Positions 1 through 6,781 of a DNA stretch of 29,180 nt are shown here, in pieces. Made by a program: the position numbers and the translations under genes. Under the pieces are notes generated by a model. That model searched no databases, was not told the origin of the DNA, and saw only the letters and a list, made by a program, of their open reading frames with translations. Numbering within the stretch: position 1 is the first letter of the stretch; each line of letters opens with the position of its first letter. Source of the DNA: a virus; the IMG/VR virus record IMGVR_UViG_3300021197_000362, positions 1-29,180 of that record. One strand, given 5' to 3'.

Positions 1-1955
1 CTTTGTTGATTTGGTTGAGGAACTGGTTCATTTCTATTTGTGTCATTAGCATTAGGACGTTTTCCTTCTATTTGTTTTTCTTTAAGTAGGGCGTCTGCTA
101 CCTTTAGGCGGCGGTCAAACTCTTTATCTTCTTGATCTCCTTCTTTGAGATTTCTTGTAATTGCTTCAATCTTTTCAATTTGTAACTCTTCAGGTAATAA
201 CTGTGTTTCCATATCGTACTTAGACGCTCTTGCTTGAGACTCAGCAGCCTGTGCTTGCAACGCTGAAGTCTGGCTTTTCTGAAACTCCATCTGAGTCTGT
301 TGAGCCATCTGAGCCATCTGCTGTGCTTGAGGATCTGGTTGAGCTGCTTGTTGCATAGACGCAATCAACTCATCACGGTTACTCAGGTTCATGTTGTCGA
401 TGATGCTCTGGATTAACACAGGGTAGATTGGGCTGTCTTGCTTCATGGTCTGCAAGAGTTGCACTAACTGAGTTACCTCGTACTCACGAGCTATAATACC
501 TAGAGTAGATGTAGCAGTAAACTTGTAATCAGCTACAGGATAGTTTTCAGGATCAAATTGCATGTACCTATGTGCAGCTTTAGATACAAACGGTAACAAG
601 AACGACTGTTGAAAGTTAATTAAAGTGCGCTTGTGTCGTTTAATAATAGCGCCAAGAGACATACTTATTCCTGCTGCTGTTGCTTCTCCGTTAACCTGTC
701 CAGCAATACCAGCGGAGTCAACGGCTCCTGTAGCTTGCTGAACCATTTGTTGAAGCGCCGAAGCTTGTGCAAAAGTAATTTGATTAACTTGTCCAAAGTT
801 AAACGGCTGTAATACTTCACGAGGATCTCCATTGGTTAAAATCATTTTACCCGGACGTACTTCAGGTTTAGCACCACGAGGTAGCCTAGTTGCGTCAATA
901 GCAAGCATAGGATGAATCGTAAGACTTAGGGCATCAATACGTGCGCGTAGCTCAGTGTCTAACGCTTTCTGGGAGTTGTAACCTTTTTCGCATACACCAC
1001 GGCCCCAGAATCTTCCGGGTACTACGTCCCAAGGAAACGCAACAACAGGACGGTCACCCATCATGTACGGGTTAACTTCAGCTTTTAATAACGTACCGCC
1101 GTTAGCTATAACTACTATAGCCTCAACGTACATTGACTCTGACTCTACTTCTACATCTTCAGCCTCAAGCAACTCACGAGGTACTAAACCGTAGTATTTA
1201 GTTAAACGAACCTTGTCGTCGTTGTAAATCGTAAAATCTTGGTCAGGCTCTAGGTCTGTGTCAGGCGCAGCAGAACCAATATGTACATCACGATAAATTC
1301 CTTGTTCTTGTAATAATTCTACGCTGTGTTTAGAAACAAACTCATCAATTGCTACGCCATAAGCATCATCTACCGAAGTAGCTACAGGATCAATAAGAAA
1401 GTTTTGTGGTAGTACTGGTTTTAATTTAACCACTACTCTATCTGTAATGTTAACACCTACAGCTTGTAAGTCTCCACCCATAATCGGCTCAGACGCTGGA
1501 GCCATTTCTTTAATTTCTTCAAGGACTACCTCACCTATTCCTGTGCCAAACACAGCGGAGTTAATAAGGCACTCTGCAACAGCTTTTCGTACTTTACACT
1601 TTTCAAAGTCTTCAGTTAACTTGTTACGCAAGTACTGTATGTCTTGTCGTTCTTTGTCGTTAACGTCATCAGAAATATCAAACCATTTACCTCTACCAAA
1701 CGTAGCTTCTTCTAGTTCTGCTACGTTAGATTCTACAGCTTGTTGTAGTGCAGGAGCTATGATTCTGGAACGCTCTGACCCTCGTTCTGAGTCTGCTGGA
1801 TCCCATTGTCCTCTCCAGAGTCTGTAGTATTCATCAAAGCGATCTTCATAGTTTGACTCGTAGTAGTCACGCCAATCTTCACACTTGGTCATTACCCATT
1901 GTTCAATTGACTCTTGAACCATCAAAGGGTCTGGGCTATAAATATCTTCTGCCAT
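1..1955 (-). CDS. Portal protein, C-terminal end truncated by window edge
   Basis: An open frame starts at an ATG at 1955 and stays open to base 1, giving about 651 codons with no stop, so the 3' end lies outside the window. The start follows an AAGGAAAG ribosome site. Near the N-terminus are aromatic/acidic stretches (DWRDYYESNYEDRFDEYYRLW), typical of podovirus-type portals. The middle contains GRFWGRGVCEKGYNSQKALD and a long region with NGDPREVLQPF and INFQQSFLLPF. The visible C-terminus is rich in Gln, Ala and Met (AQQMAQMAQQTQMEF) and probably forms the coiled-coil barrel/crown. The portal is the dodecameric ring through which terminase pumps DNA and to which the adaptor binds. It lies just downstream of large terminase, the usual order. 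Assignment rests on size, composition and position; I could not match a named portal family. A shadow frame at 104-364 is an artefact of the Gln-rich end. Confidence 0.8.
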   Translation of the reverse strand, partial: MAEDIYSPDPLMVQESIEQWVMTKCEDWRDYYESNYEDRFDEYYRLWRGQWDPADSERGSERSRIIAPALQQAVESNVAELEEATFGRGKWFDISDDVNDKERQDIQYLRNKLTEDFEKCKVRKAVAECLINSAVFGTGIGEVVLEEIKEMAPASEPIMGGDLQAVGVNITDRVVVKLKPVLPQNFLIDPVATSVDDAYGVAIDEFVSKHSVELLQEQGIYRDVHIGSAAPDTDLEPDQDFTIYNDDKVRLTKYYGLVPRELLEAEDVEVESESMYVEAIVVIANGGTLLKAEVNPYMMGDRPVVAFPWDVVPGRFWGRGVCEKGYNSQKALDTELRARIDALSLTIHPMLAIDATRLPRGAKPEVRPGKMILTNGDPREVLQPFNFGQVNQITFAQASALQQMVQQATGAVDSAGIAGQVNGEATAAGISMSLGAIIKRHKRTLINFQQSFLLPFVSKAAHRYMQFDPENYPVADYKFTATSTLGIIAREYEVTQLVQLLQTMKQDSPIYPVLIQSIIDNMNLSNRDELIASMQQAAQPDPQAQQMAQMAQQTQMEFQKSQTSALQAQAAESQARASKYDMETQLLPEELQIEKIEAITRNLKEGDQEDKEFDRRLKVADALLKEKQIEGKRPNANDTNRNEPVPQPNQQ

Positions 1956-1965
1956 AGTACTTTCC

Positions 1966-2064
1966 TTAAATTATTGCTACGCTGTAACCTAGTGTAAAAA
2001 ACACTACGGCAGAGATAGCGTAGATACCGTAGGTATTAAACGGTCTAAAAACTTTATTAGTCAC
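1966..2064 (-). CDS. 32-residue single-pass membrane microprotein
   Basis: A 33-codon frame starts with GTG one base after the TAA of the large terminase and ends 10 bases before the portal ATG. The start has an AGGA seven bases upstream, inside the terminase 3' end. The product begins MTNKVFRPFNTYGIYAISAV and continues with a hydrophobic run (AISAVVFFTLGYSVAII) that could span a membrane, with a basic N-terminus (K4, R7), suggesting N-in topology. It exactly fills the only gap between terminase and portal, which argues for a real gene. Function is unknown; a holin, pinholin or membrane-effector role is possible but is inference from size and hydrophobicity only. A chance frame cannot be excluded at this length. 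Confidence 0.5.
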   Translation of the reverse strand: MTNKVFRPFNTYGIYAISAVVFFTLGYSVAII

Positions 2065-2065
2065 T

Positions 2066-3316
2066 TTAGTATCCTGCTATTACGTCTAGTATTTCGTGAT
2101 CGTCTATTTCAAAATCATAATCGTATGCTACTTTAGCTAACTGATCTATATATGCTAATGCGTCAACTAAATCATCGTGGGTTAGTACATCAGGAAATTG
2201 AAACAACTGATCTAAGAATTTATTATTCCATGAACCTTTGTTTAAAGTAACTTGAGCGTTTTCAAATCTTCCTTGTAAAGCGTACATAACTCTGTCAGTT
2301 TTTTTCTTGTTACCATGAGACAGTTCTTCAACTCTAAAAAATCTTCCGTATTGTTTCATTAGGTTAGTTAAAGGACTCATAATAGCTTGCCTTAACACTC
2401 CTTTTTCAATACCAACGCTAATGGGTCTGTAGTCTCTAACGGCCTGAAATATCTTGGTGGCAGTCTCATCAAAGCCCCACCGCCCGTGTATAATATTATC
2501 AACGTACCAACCAGTAGGCCCAGCTTTAACAACAGCGATTGCGGTTTCATCTAGTTTAGCGTTCTTTGTCCTTTTCTTGTTTACTTCTTCAAAACCAGCA
2601 AGGTCAATAGCTATGTAGTAATCACCTTCTTCTGGTTCTTCTCCAAACTGTATCCAATCTTCTTTAAACATTTCTGAGCCTCTGGCTTCAAACGAGGCCA
2701 TAAACTCTTGTCTAAAGGCATAACTCGACATTGATTTTTTTGCCAAGTCGATTTCAGATGCGTCCAAGATTGGGTTGTCGTAGCTGGTGAAATGCCAGCC
2801 CCTGTAAGTCTCATCGTCACCTAGCTCTGCAAATTTATACAATTCATAAAAATGGTTTCTTCCCATAGGCGTACCTATGAACATTGCAGAACCTTTTTGG
2901 TCTGCTAGTGCTGGACGGAGTATCTGTTCCCATACGTCAGGCTTCATGTCTGCGTACTCGTCCATCACGAGAAACTTCAAGGACACACCACGCATTGTCT
3001 CTGGCCTGTCGGCTCCTTTGAGACTAATCATGGCCCCGTTGACCAGCTTGATCTGCAGGTTGTTTATGTGCGAACCTGAGATAACAGGGTGTCCTAGCTC
3101 TAGCAGGGTTTGCCACATGATGTCTCTTGCTTGGCCCTGCGTAGGCGCAACGTAAAAAACTTGACCTCTGTCAGATTGTAGTGCGTTAATAATTAACATC
3201 CAAGCAGCCAGACGGGACTTCCCTGTTCTCCGTCCTGCGGCTACTACCTTGAACCTAGTAGGATCAGAGTAGACTTCCTGCTGCCACGGCAACAATTGTA
3301 CGTTAAGGTCTGTCAC
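2066..3316 (-). CDS. terL: Terminase large subunit (packaging ATPase-nuclease)
   Basis: Encodes 416 residues with both terminase domains. ATPase: Walker A AAGRRTGKS (residues 26-34), Walker B FLVMDE (115-120) and a coupling motif at IGTPMGR (147-153). RNase H-like nuclease: IAIDLAG with D238, IEKG with E304, and HDDLVDALAYI with D382/D386, the expected three acidic metal ligands. The protein cuts concatemeric DNA and drives it into the prohead through the portal. It is short compared with T7 gp19 (586 residues) but complete at both ends. The start is GTG (TDLNVQLLPWQQEVY follows), five bases after the stop of the upstream secreted-protein gene. All catalytic residues are present, so an active enzyme is expected. 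Confidence 0.95.
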   Translation of the reverse strand: MTDLNVQLLPWQQEVYSDPTRFKVVAAGRRTGKSRLAAWMLIINALQSDRGQVFYVAPTQGQARDIMWQTLLELGHPVISGSHINNLQIKLVNGAMISLKGADRPETMRGVSLKFLVMDEYADMKPDVWEQILRPALADQKGSAMFIGTPMGRNHFYELYKFAELGDDETYRGWHFTSYDNPILDASEIDLAKKSMSSYAFRQEFMASFEARGSEMFKEDWIQFGEEPEEGDYYIAIDLAGFEEVNKKRTKNAKLDETAIAVVKAGPTGWYVDNIIHGRWGFDETATKIFQAVRDYRPISVGIEKGVLRQAIMSPLTNLMKQYGRFFRVEELSHGNKKKTDRVMYALQGRFENAQVTLNKGSWNNKFLDQLFQFPDVLTHDDLVDALAYIDQLAKVAYDYDFEIDDHEILDVIAGY

Positions 3317-3321
3317 TTGTT

Positions 3322-3747
3322 TTAGTTACAAACTCCACCGTCTTCTGAGTTATTAAACCCACTGTCACCACAGCCGTACTTACCGTCGTTGTCAGTGTCA
3401 CAGGACCGTTGCCACGTAATCATGTCAAACGATAAGCCTTCAGACCACGGTACGTAAGCTTTACACCATTGGTGTGATCCTACTGTGTAGTCGTCTGCTG
3501 CTACTGGTACGTAGTCACGCTTAGTCCACGGCTTCTGTACACGAAAGAACGTGTCTTTGTTACCCATCAGTTGTCTCTTGAACAGAGAACTACTGGGTGT
3601 GCTGATGTAGATTTCTTGGTTCTCTGACAGGGTGTAAGTAGATCCGTCGTCGTAGTTGACAACAGTTTCTGCTTTAGCTCCCACAGCAACCAGTGACATG
3701 AGGAATACGGTTGCAAAACCGAGGATCATTTCGTTGATAGACTTCAT
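3322..3747 (-). CDS. Secreted small protein with signal peptide, four cysteines and a DxDxDG loop
   Basis: The 141-residue product has a clear N-terminal signal peptide: MKSINEM, a hydrophobic core (ILGFATVFLMSLVAVG), and an AKA cleavage site near residue 26. The mature part has four cysteines (C95, C116, C126, C140), enough for two disulfides, and a DTDNDG stretch (117-122) that resembles an EF-hand-like calcium loop. The start ATG overlaps the TGA of the CPAC redox gene (ATGA), so the two are translationally coupled. Export by the host Sec system is expected, so it should act in the periplasm or outer surface rather than in the capsid. No family was recognised. Possible roles are lysis aid or superinfection exclusion, both inference. 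The coupling to a redox protein fits a disulfide-bonded product. Confidence 0.7.
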   Translation of the reverse strand: MKSINEMILGFATVFLMSLVAVGAKAETVVNYDDGSTYTLSENQEIYISTPSSSLFKRQLMGNKDTFFRVQKPWTKRDYVPVAADDYTVGSHQWCKAYVPWSEGLSFDMITWQRSCDTDNDGKYGCGDSGFNNSEDGGVCN

Positions 3748-3974
3748 TGTATAAGTTCTCCTACGCTATTTAGGGCTTCTTTAAACTCTCTTGAACCACC
3801 AAAGTGGTAAAATATCTGAGGAATACTCCTCTTGCCACTCATGGCTTCTACTAAGTCCCAACCGGCTTGACCCGGAGGTATATGTACGTACTTGTACTTT
3901 AGTTCGTGTTCTTTTGCTAACTTCTTGGCTCTACGACACGCAGGACACCAATCAGCACCGACTATAGTAATCAT
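3744..3974 (-). CDS. Glutaredoxin/thioredoxin-fold protein with CPAC active site
   Basis: A 76-residue protein of minimal glutaredoxin size. It opens with a beta strand (MITIVGAD), then the redox motif W-C-P-A-C at C10-C13, a helix, and a cis-proline segment SIPQIF (P52) followed by GG (59-60), the usual glutathione/partner groove elements. It would reduce or exchange disulfides in the cytoplasm. The obvious phage partner is the class II ribonucleotide reductase at 16114-17985, whose C-terminal cysteine pair needs an external reductant. Another possibility is handling of the cysteine-containing secreted protein encoded immediately downstream, to which it is coupled by an ATGA overlap. The CPAC motif differs from thioredoxin CGPC and classic glutaredoxin CPYC. 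The family call is confident; the partner is inference. Confidence 0.88.
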   Translation of the reverse strand: MITIVGADWCPACRRAKKLAKEHELKYKYVHIPPGQAGWDLVEAMSGKRSIPQIFYHFGGSREFKEALNSVGELIQ

Positions 3975-4336
3975 GTGGTTGACGTATTAAACGTAAGTCC
4001 AGTGTAAATTAAATCAAAGGTTATTAACGCAGTGACATCACCTCCTGCTGAACTGGCTACTCTTAATCTGTCTGTAGGGTGTAAAATAAACATAGCACCG
4101 TCTGAAAGCTCTAAGTAATCTTTGGAGGTTAGTGGTTTAGCGTTAAAAATGTAAAACTTGGCAGTATATGAGCCATCTCCGTCAGTATCGTTCTCTACAA
4201 AGGCTGTCATGTTGTTTGTAGAGCCGCCGTGGTTACTCAAAAACAGGTAGTTTATGTGTGCAGAGTAACCCTCAGGCACTTCAAAAACAGTTGTTGTGCT
4301 TGTTGACGTTAGCGTTACGCTTTTTGTAAATAACAT
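3971..4336 (-). CDS. Small beta-rich protein, possible virion or decoration protein
   Basis: Encodes 121 residues starting MLFTKSVTLTSTSTTTVFEV. I chose the ATG at 4336 because it overlaps the TAA of the endolysin gene (TAATG), a junction type used throughout this phage; a TTG 15 bases upstream is the only longer option. The sequence alternates Thr/Ser/Val strands with short turns (VPEGYSAHINYLFLSNHGG, SYTAKFYIFNAKPL, TALITFDLIYTGL), suggesting an all-beta fold of the kind seen in small head-decoration or receptor-binding tip proteins. It has no signal peptide, cysteine or catalytic motif. It sits between the endolysin and the redox gene in a coupled string. No family was recognised; a structural role is inference from composition. 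Confidence 0.65.
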   Translation of the reverse strand: MLFTKSVTLTSTSTTTVFEVPEGYSAHINYLFLSNHGGSTNNMTAFVENDTDGDGSYTAKFYIFNAKPLTSKDYLELSDGAMFILHPTDRLRVASSAGGDVTALITFDLIYTGLTFNTSTT

Positions 4337-4680
4337 TAGGAATATGTCCAAATTACAGGGACAGTTCCCCGTGTGTCAACGTGAATAAAGTCACCAGCGA
4401 CCCCTATGCCAGTAAATCCCATAGATAGAGCTTCTCTTATTAACGTGTACCGATGTGCAGCGTTTGTTATTTTTATGTCTGCTGCTATGCCTTGCGCGTG
4501 GGTTCCCGGTACGTCCTTTTTAGCTTCTATGGGGTGGCTAGGGCTTCTGTAGCCGCTGGTGATAACAAAAGGGAAACCGCAGTTGTCCCTGAGAGTGTCT
4601 AACTTTAGTAAAAACTCTTCCTCCATACGGTTCTCACCAGTATGTTGACAGTTAAACTCTTCTTTAGTGAAGTATTTCAA
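4336..4680 (-). CDS. M15-family zinc peptidase, phage endolysin
   Basis: The 114-residue product matches the peptidase M15 (D-Ala-D-Ala carboxypeptidase/DUF882-like) pattern used by many small phage endolysins. Zinc ligands are visible: H61 and D68 in THAQGIAADIKI (H-x6-D) and H100 in DFIHVD, with D97 near the catalytic acid position; SGYRSPSH (42-49) is the typical arginine-containing strand. It should cleave the peptide part of peptidoglycan at lysis. I start it at a TTG (4680), preceded by AGAGGAAG at ideal spacing, giving (M)KYFTKEEF, the usual opening of this family; a TTG at 4707 would add nine residues. There is no signal peptide, so it needs a holin or similar. Its stop overlaps the next start (TAATG). 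Confidence 0.9.
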   Translation of the reverse strand: MKYFTKEEFNCQHTGENRMEEEFLLKLDTLRDNCGFPFVITSGYRSPSHPIEAKKDVPGTHAQGIAADIKITNAAHRYTLIREALSMGFTGIGVAGDFIHVDTRGTVPVIWTYS

Positions 4681-4728
4681 GAATCTTCCTCTTGACACTC
4701 TTGACAACCGCAGTTACAGCCTGAAAGT

Positions 4729-5163
4729 TTACTCCTCAACGAGTTCACCCTCAATTGTGCTTCCGTCTTCAGTGCCTCCAAGAATTTCTGTGCTTCCGAC
4801 ACCAGTGATGTTAATCTGTATTGCACTTCTTCCATTGTCTTTTATCACCTCTTTTTCAAATGCACCTACTGGGAGTACTCTGTCCATCACTAGCTTCCAC
4901 GCTGCTGCCTGATTCTTGTGATCGTGGTCTAAAGCAGCCTCAAAGATAGTCTCTAGTACCTTAATGGACTTAGGACTAGCTAACATCCTAGCCTTGTACT
5001 CATTAATTATAGTAGCATCACCCTTAGGTCTGCCTACTTTACCTCTAGACCCTGCAGTTTTAGCCTTAATTTCCTTTTGCTTAGGCCTACCTCTGGGTCT
5101 TTTTTTAATATTAATCTCTTTTCTAGCTGCTGCTTGGGCTTCTAGGGTGTCTTCTGTTGACAT
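4729..5163 (-). CDS. AT-hook DNA-binding protein, candidate terminase small subunit
   Basis: A 144-residue basic protein and the first gene of the leftward transcript. The N-terminal half carries two AT-hook-like cores: KRPRGRPK (21-28) and KVGRPKG (42-48), each a GRP tripeptide flanked by basic residues, which bind the minor groove of AT-rich DNA. The rest has a helical segment (INEYKARMLASPKSIKVLET, then AALDHDHKNQAAAWKLVMDR) like the helical cores of small terminase subunits or SPP1-G1P-type proteins, followed by an acidic Gly/Glu tail. Position at the head of the packaging/lysis string, upstream of large terminase, supports a small terminase role that recognises the packaging site, but no signature proves it. 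A host-DNA or regulatory binding protein is the alternative. AGGAG lies very close to the ATG. Confidence 0.6.
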   Translation of the reverse strand: MSTEDTLEAQAAARKEINIKKRPRGRPKQKEIKAKTAGSRGKVGRPKGDATIINEYKARMLASPKSIKVLETIFEAALDHDHKNQAAAWKLVMDRVLPVGAFEKEVIKDNGRSAIQINITGVGSTEILGGTEDGSTIEGELVEE

Positions 5164-5301
5164 TCTCCTGTATCCTTGTGTTTAACGCTAGTTCGCATGA
5201 GTCCCCTGCTTAGGTTGCAACAGATGAGGGGATCTATACGAACTATACAACACTCAATCTTTAGTCCCGCACCTGCTTCACTAAATACATCCTAATATCT
5301 A
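5164..5301 (-). other. 5' leader of the leftward transcript
   Basis: About 137 bases lie between the expected start of the leftward promoter and the first ATG at 5163. It contains an inverted repeat, TCCCCT (5202-5207) with AGGGGA (5227-5232), enclosing the self-complementary GTTGCAAC (5214-5221). It also has two near copies of TAGTCCC/GAGTCCC. No start codon with a sensible reading frame was found. It could fold into a regulatory hairpin; no known riboswitch or RNA family was recognised. Confidence 0.4.
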
Positions 5302-5307
5302 CCTTAT

Positions 5308-5336
5308 ATTATACCATACTTTTACTCAAAAGTCAA
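5308..5336 (-). promoter_or_regulatory. Strong leftward sigma70 promoter with extended -10
   Basis: Reading leftward, the -35 is TTGACT (5336-5331), the spacer is 17 bases, and the -10 is a perfect TATAAT (5313-5308) preceded by TGG, that is an extended -10 TGnTATAAT. Transcription should begin near 5301 and run through the AT-hook, endolysin, terminase and portal genes. This is the best promoter in the window and shows that the leftward module can be read by an unmodified host RNA polymerase. Confidence 0.85.
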
Positions 5337-5344
5337 GCTTTATT

Positions 5345-5890
5345 TTATGTAAATAGTACACAAGGTAACTAGAGGCGCACCTATTTAGTGCATTTGTGTC
5401 AACACAGGGTAAACACGAGGTAAAACAAGGCGCTAGGTAGGGCATAAGTAACATGAATAGTCCCTATTTTTTCCTAGCGATAGCGGTTGCTATGCATAAA
5501 TTTACCTTCTGGTGTACAGAGGTTGGTACAACAATAATTAACACAAGTCAATCCCCTTCCCCGGTGTCAACACGAGGCCCACCCTTCAGTCTAACACAAG
5601 GCAGACACGAGCGCAAGGATAAACTTTGGTACTATTCACGTTGACACGAGGCGCACACTGTGGTAATCACGAGGCCCGAAGGCCTACCACAAATAACACG
5701 GGTTGTCAAGCGAAACACGATGGGAATATTCACAGGTAAACATGTGTTGACAAAGTGTGTGAACCAGTGTAGGACCCACTGGCTACACTCAGGCACATCG
5801 CAAGCATACAACAGGCTGGGTTGTCAAGGGATAAATTCATGTGACCTTTTATACACGCGCACACGCGAATAGCACAGAACACACGAGCCT
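5345..5890. repeat. Imperfect repeat array in the gene-less control region
   Basis: Three short motifs recur here and not as a coherent reading frame. (a) CACRAGG or a one-base variant at about 5359, 5414, 5571, 5595, 5606, 5645, 5668, 5716 and 5882. (b) TGTCAA or TTGACA at about 5398, 5566, 5641, 5704, 5747, 5822 and 5891, three of them fused to motif (a) as TGTCAACAC or TTGACACGAGG. (c) AATATTCACA at 5725-5734 and again at 5911-5920, with a variant at about 5631. Spacing is irregular (23-77 bases). Candidates are replication-origin iterons, a regulator-binding array, or a battery of weak promoters built on TTGACA. Frames at 5453-5644 and 5660-5872 cross the repeats and look spurious. No gene is supported between 5164 and 6006. 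Confidence 0.65.
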
Positions 5891-5899
5891 GTCAACAAT

Positions 5900-5929
5900 T
5901 ATACATTGGTAATATTCACACAATATAAT
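5900..5929 (+). promoter_or_regulatory. Candidate rightward early promoter
   Basis: A perfect -10 TATAAT (5924-5929) follows TATACA (5900-5905, four of six matches to TTGACA) with an 18-base spacer. Transcription would start near 5936, about 70 bases before the first rightward ATG at 6007. It lies directly after the repeat array and partly overlaps the second AATATTCACA copy. The -35 is weak, so activation through the upstream repeats is possible. Confidence 0.55.
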
Positions 5930-6006
5930 GCTTGCGTAGTCACGGGATACCTGTACAATGGGAACCATATCAAGGTAATCACATTAACTATATGAGGGTA
6001 ATCAAT

Positions 6007-6237
6007 ATGAAATTAGTTTCATTAGGCTTGGAAGACTTTGCGGGTCCGTATGCTGTATACGTCGCAAGTGATCGCGTTTACTTTGAGCATAACGAGCGCG
6101 GAGAAGATGACAGCATTCGTGTGTTTGTCATGCAGGGTAACATTTGTTATGACTATGACATGTCATTCTGTATGATAGATGAGGCCCGCGAGTGGCTAGA
6201 CGCTAATGGATACGATACCAGCGACATACTAGGTTAA
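6007..6237 (+). CDS. Small early protein, unknown function
   Basis: The 76-residue protein starts MKLVSLGLEDFAGPYAVYVA and is the first gene of the rightward early cluster. I place the start at the ATG at 6007, preceded by TGAGGGTAATCAAT; the frame is open further upstream to 5932, but the extra residues come from the control region and lack a ribosome site. It has an acidic mid section (HNERGEDDSIRVF) and a C-terminal helix (IDEAREWLDANGY). It is predicted soluble, with no motif or family recognised. First position after the early promoter suggests a host-takeover role, which is inference. Confidence 0.65.
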   Translation: MKLVSLGLEDFAGPYAVYVASDRVYFEHNERGEDDSIRVFVMQGNICYDYDMSFCMIDEAREWLDANGYDTSDILG

Positions 6238-6251
6238 AAAGGAGGACTTGC

Positions 6252-6290
6252 GTTTAACAGTGGGCATCTATATGGTGTCCACGATTAAAC
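6252..6290 (+). promoter_or_regulatory. Two-part RNA hairpin between the first two early genes
   Basis: GTTTAA (6252-6257) pairs perfectly with TTAAAC (6285-6290). Inside it GTGGGCATC (6260-6268) pairs with GGTGTCCAC (6274-6282) through nine pairs including two G-U, closed by a TATAT loop, with a two-by-two internal loop. The G-U pairs indicate an RNA rather than a DNA structure. No T-run follows, so a simple terminator is unlikely. An RNase III processing site or a translation control element for the next gene (ATG at 6313) is more plausible. Confidence 0.5.
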
Positions 6291-6312
6291 ACAAACCAAA
6301 CGAGGATTTAAA

Positions 6313-6576
6313 ATGTCAAACAAATGGCGAGAGTATCGGTATCAGGTGCAACAGCGGGACAGTGCCAAGTTAGTTGCAGAATATGCGGCAGACGGTGTTC
6401 CGGAGTATGCTGATACCAAATGGTCAGACCGTCTCAAGAAACCGTACCCGATGAAATCAGCGGCGCAAGAATACGAGTACTGCGTGGTTCACATGGCACG
6501 GGATGGCTCGCGGGATTTCCGGTTGATCGACACCAAAACCGGTTATGTAGTTGCTCACACGGCCACCACCGACTAA
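6313..6576 (+). CDS. Small early protein, unknown function
   Basis: Encodes 87 residues starting MSNKWREYRYQVQQRDSAKL. The ATG follows AACGAGGATTTAAA, the early-gene type of ribosome site in this cluster. The protein is mixed basic/acidic with many tyrosines and ends RDFRLIDTKTGYVVAHTATTD, where the segment YEYCVVHMARDGSRDFRLIDT suggests a small beta sheet. It has no transmembrane stretch, signal peptide or metal site (one cysteine). No family was recognised. Frames at 6420-6614 (+) and two minus-strand frames here are shadows. Confidence 0.65.
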   Translation: MSNKWREYRYQVQQRDSAKLVAEYAADGVPEYADTKWSDRLKKPYPMKSAAQEYEYCVVHMARDGSRDFRLIDTKTGYVVAHTATTD

Positions 6577-6595
6577 ACCATACGAGGGTAACACC

Positions 6596-6778
6596 ATGGC
6601 ACACGAAATTGTAGAAGGTTGGACATTGGAAGTGCGAGACGCTGACACACTGCGCCTTGAATTTGTAAAACACTGCCGGTCACACAGGGAAGCAGAGGAA
6701 GAGTCACAATGGTGGTGTGATGGTTACACTACCCGCACTTACTGTAATCGTGCGTTTATTGGGACACGGGAGTTATAA
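6596..6778 (+). CDS. Small early protein, unknown function
   Basis: The 60-residue protein starts MAHEIVEGWTLEVRDADTLR. The ATG at 6596 is preceded by TACGAGGGTAACACC, so I use it rather than the upstream extension to 6551, which lies within the previous gene's 3' end. It contains aromatic and cysteine residues in the second half (SQWWCDGYTTRTYCNRAF) and a charged helix (SHREAEEES). No known domain was recognised. Spacing to both neighbours is short, consistent with one early operon. Confidence 0.6.
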   Translation: MAHEIVEGWTLEVRDADTLRLEFVKHCRSHREAEEESQWWCDGYTTRTYCNRAFIGTREL

Positions 6779-6781
6779 ACC

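Noticed and set aside
104-364. 86-codon minus-strand frame
   Set aside because: Lies inside the portal gene in another frame; the portal frame is open through to the window edge and has sensible protein sequence.
5202-5232. TCCCCT/AGGGGA inverted repeat as a riboswitch
   Set aside because: Too short, with no known aptamer pattern; kept only as a note in the leader entry.
5641-5670. TTGACA at 5641 as a second rightward promoter
   Set aside because: The expected -10 position reads TAATCA, too far from TATAAT; the hexamer is better counted as part of the repeat array.
5453-5872. Two rightward frames (63 and 70 codons) in the control region
   Set aside because: They run across the repeat motifs, have no ribosome site and low-quality protein composition; the region is better read as non-coding.
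6248-6376. Possible frame from TTG at 6248 behind GGAGG
   Set aside because: Spacing to the start is only about two bases and the frame overlaps the next gene; the sequence is better explained by the hairpin at 6252-6290.
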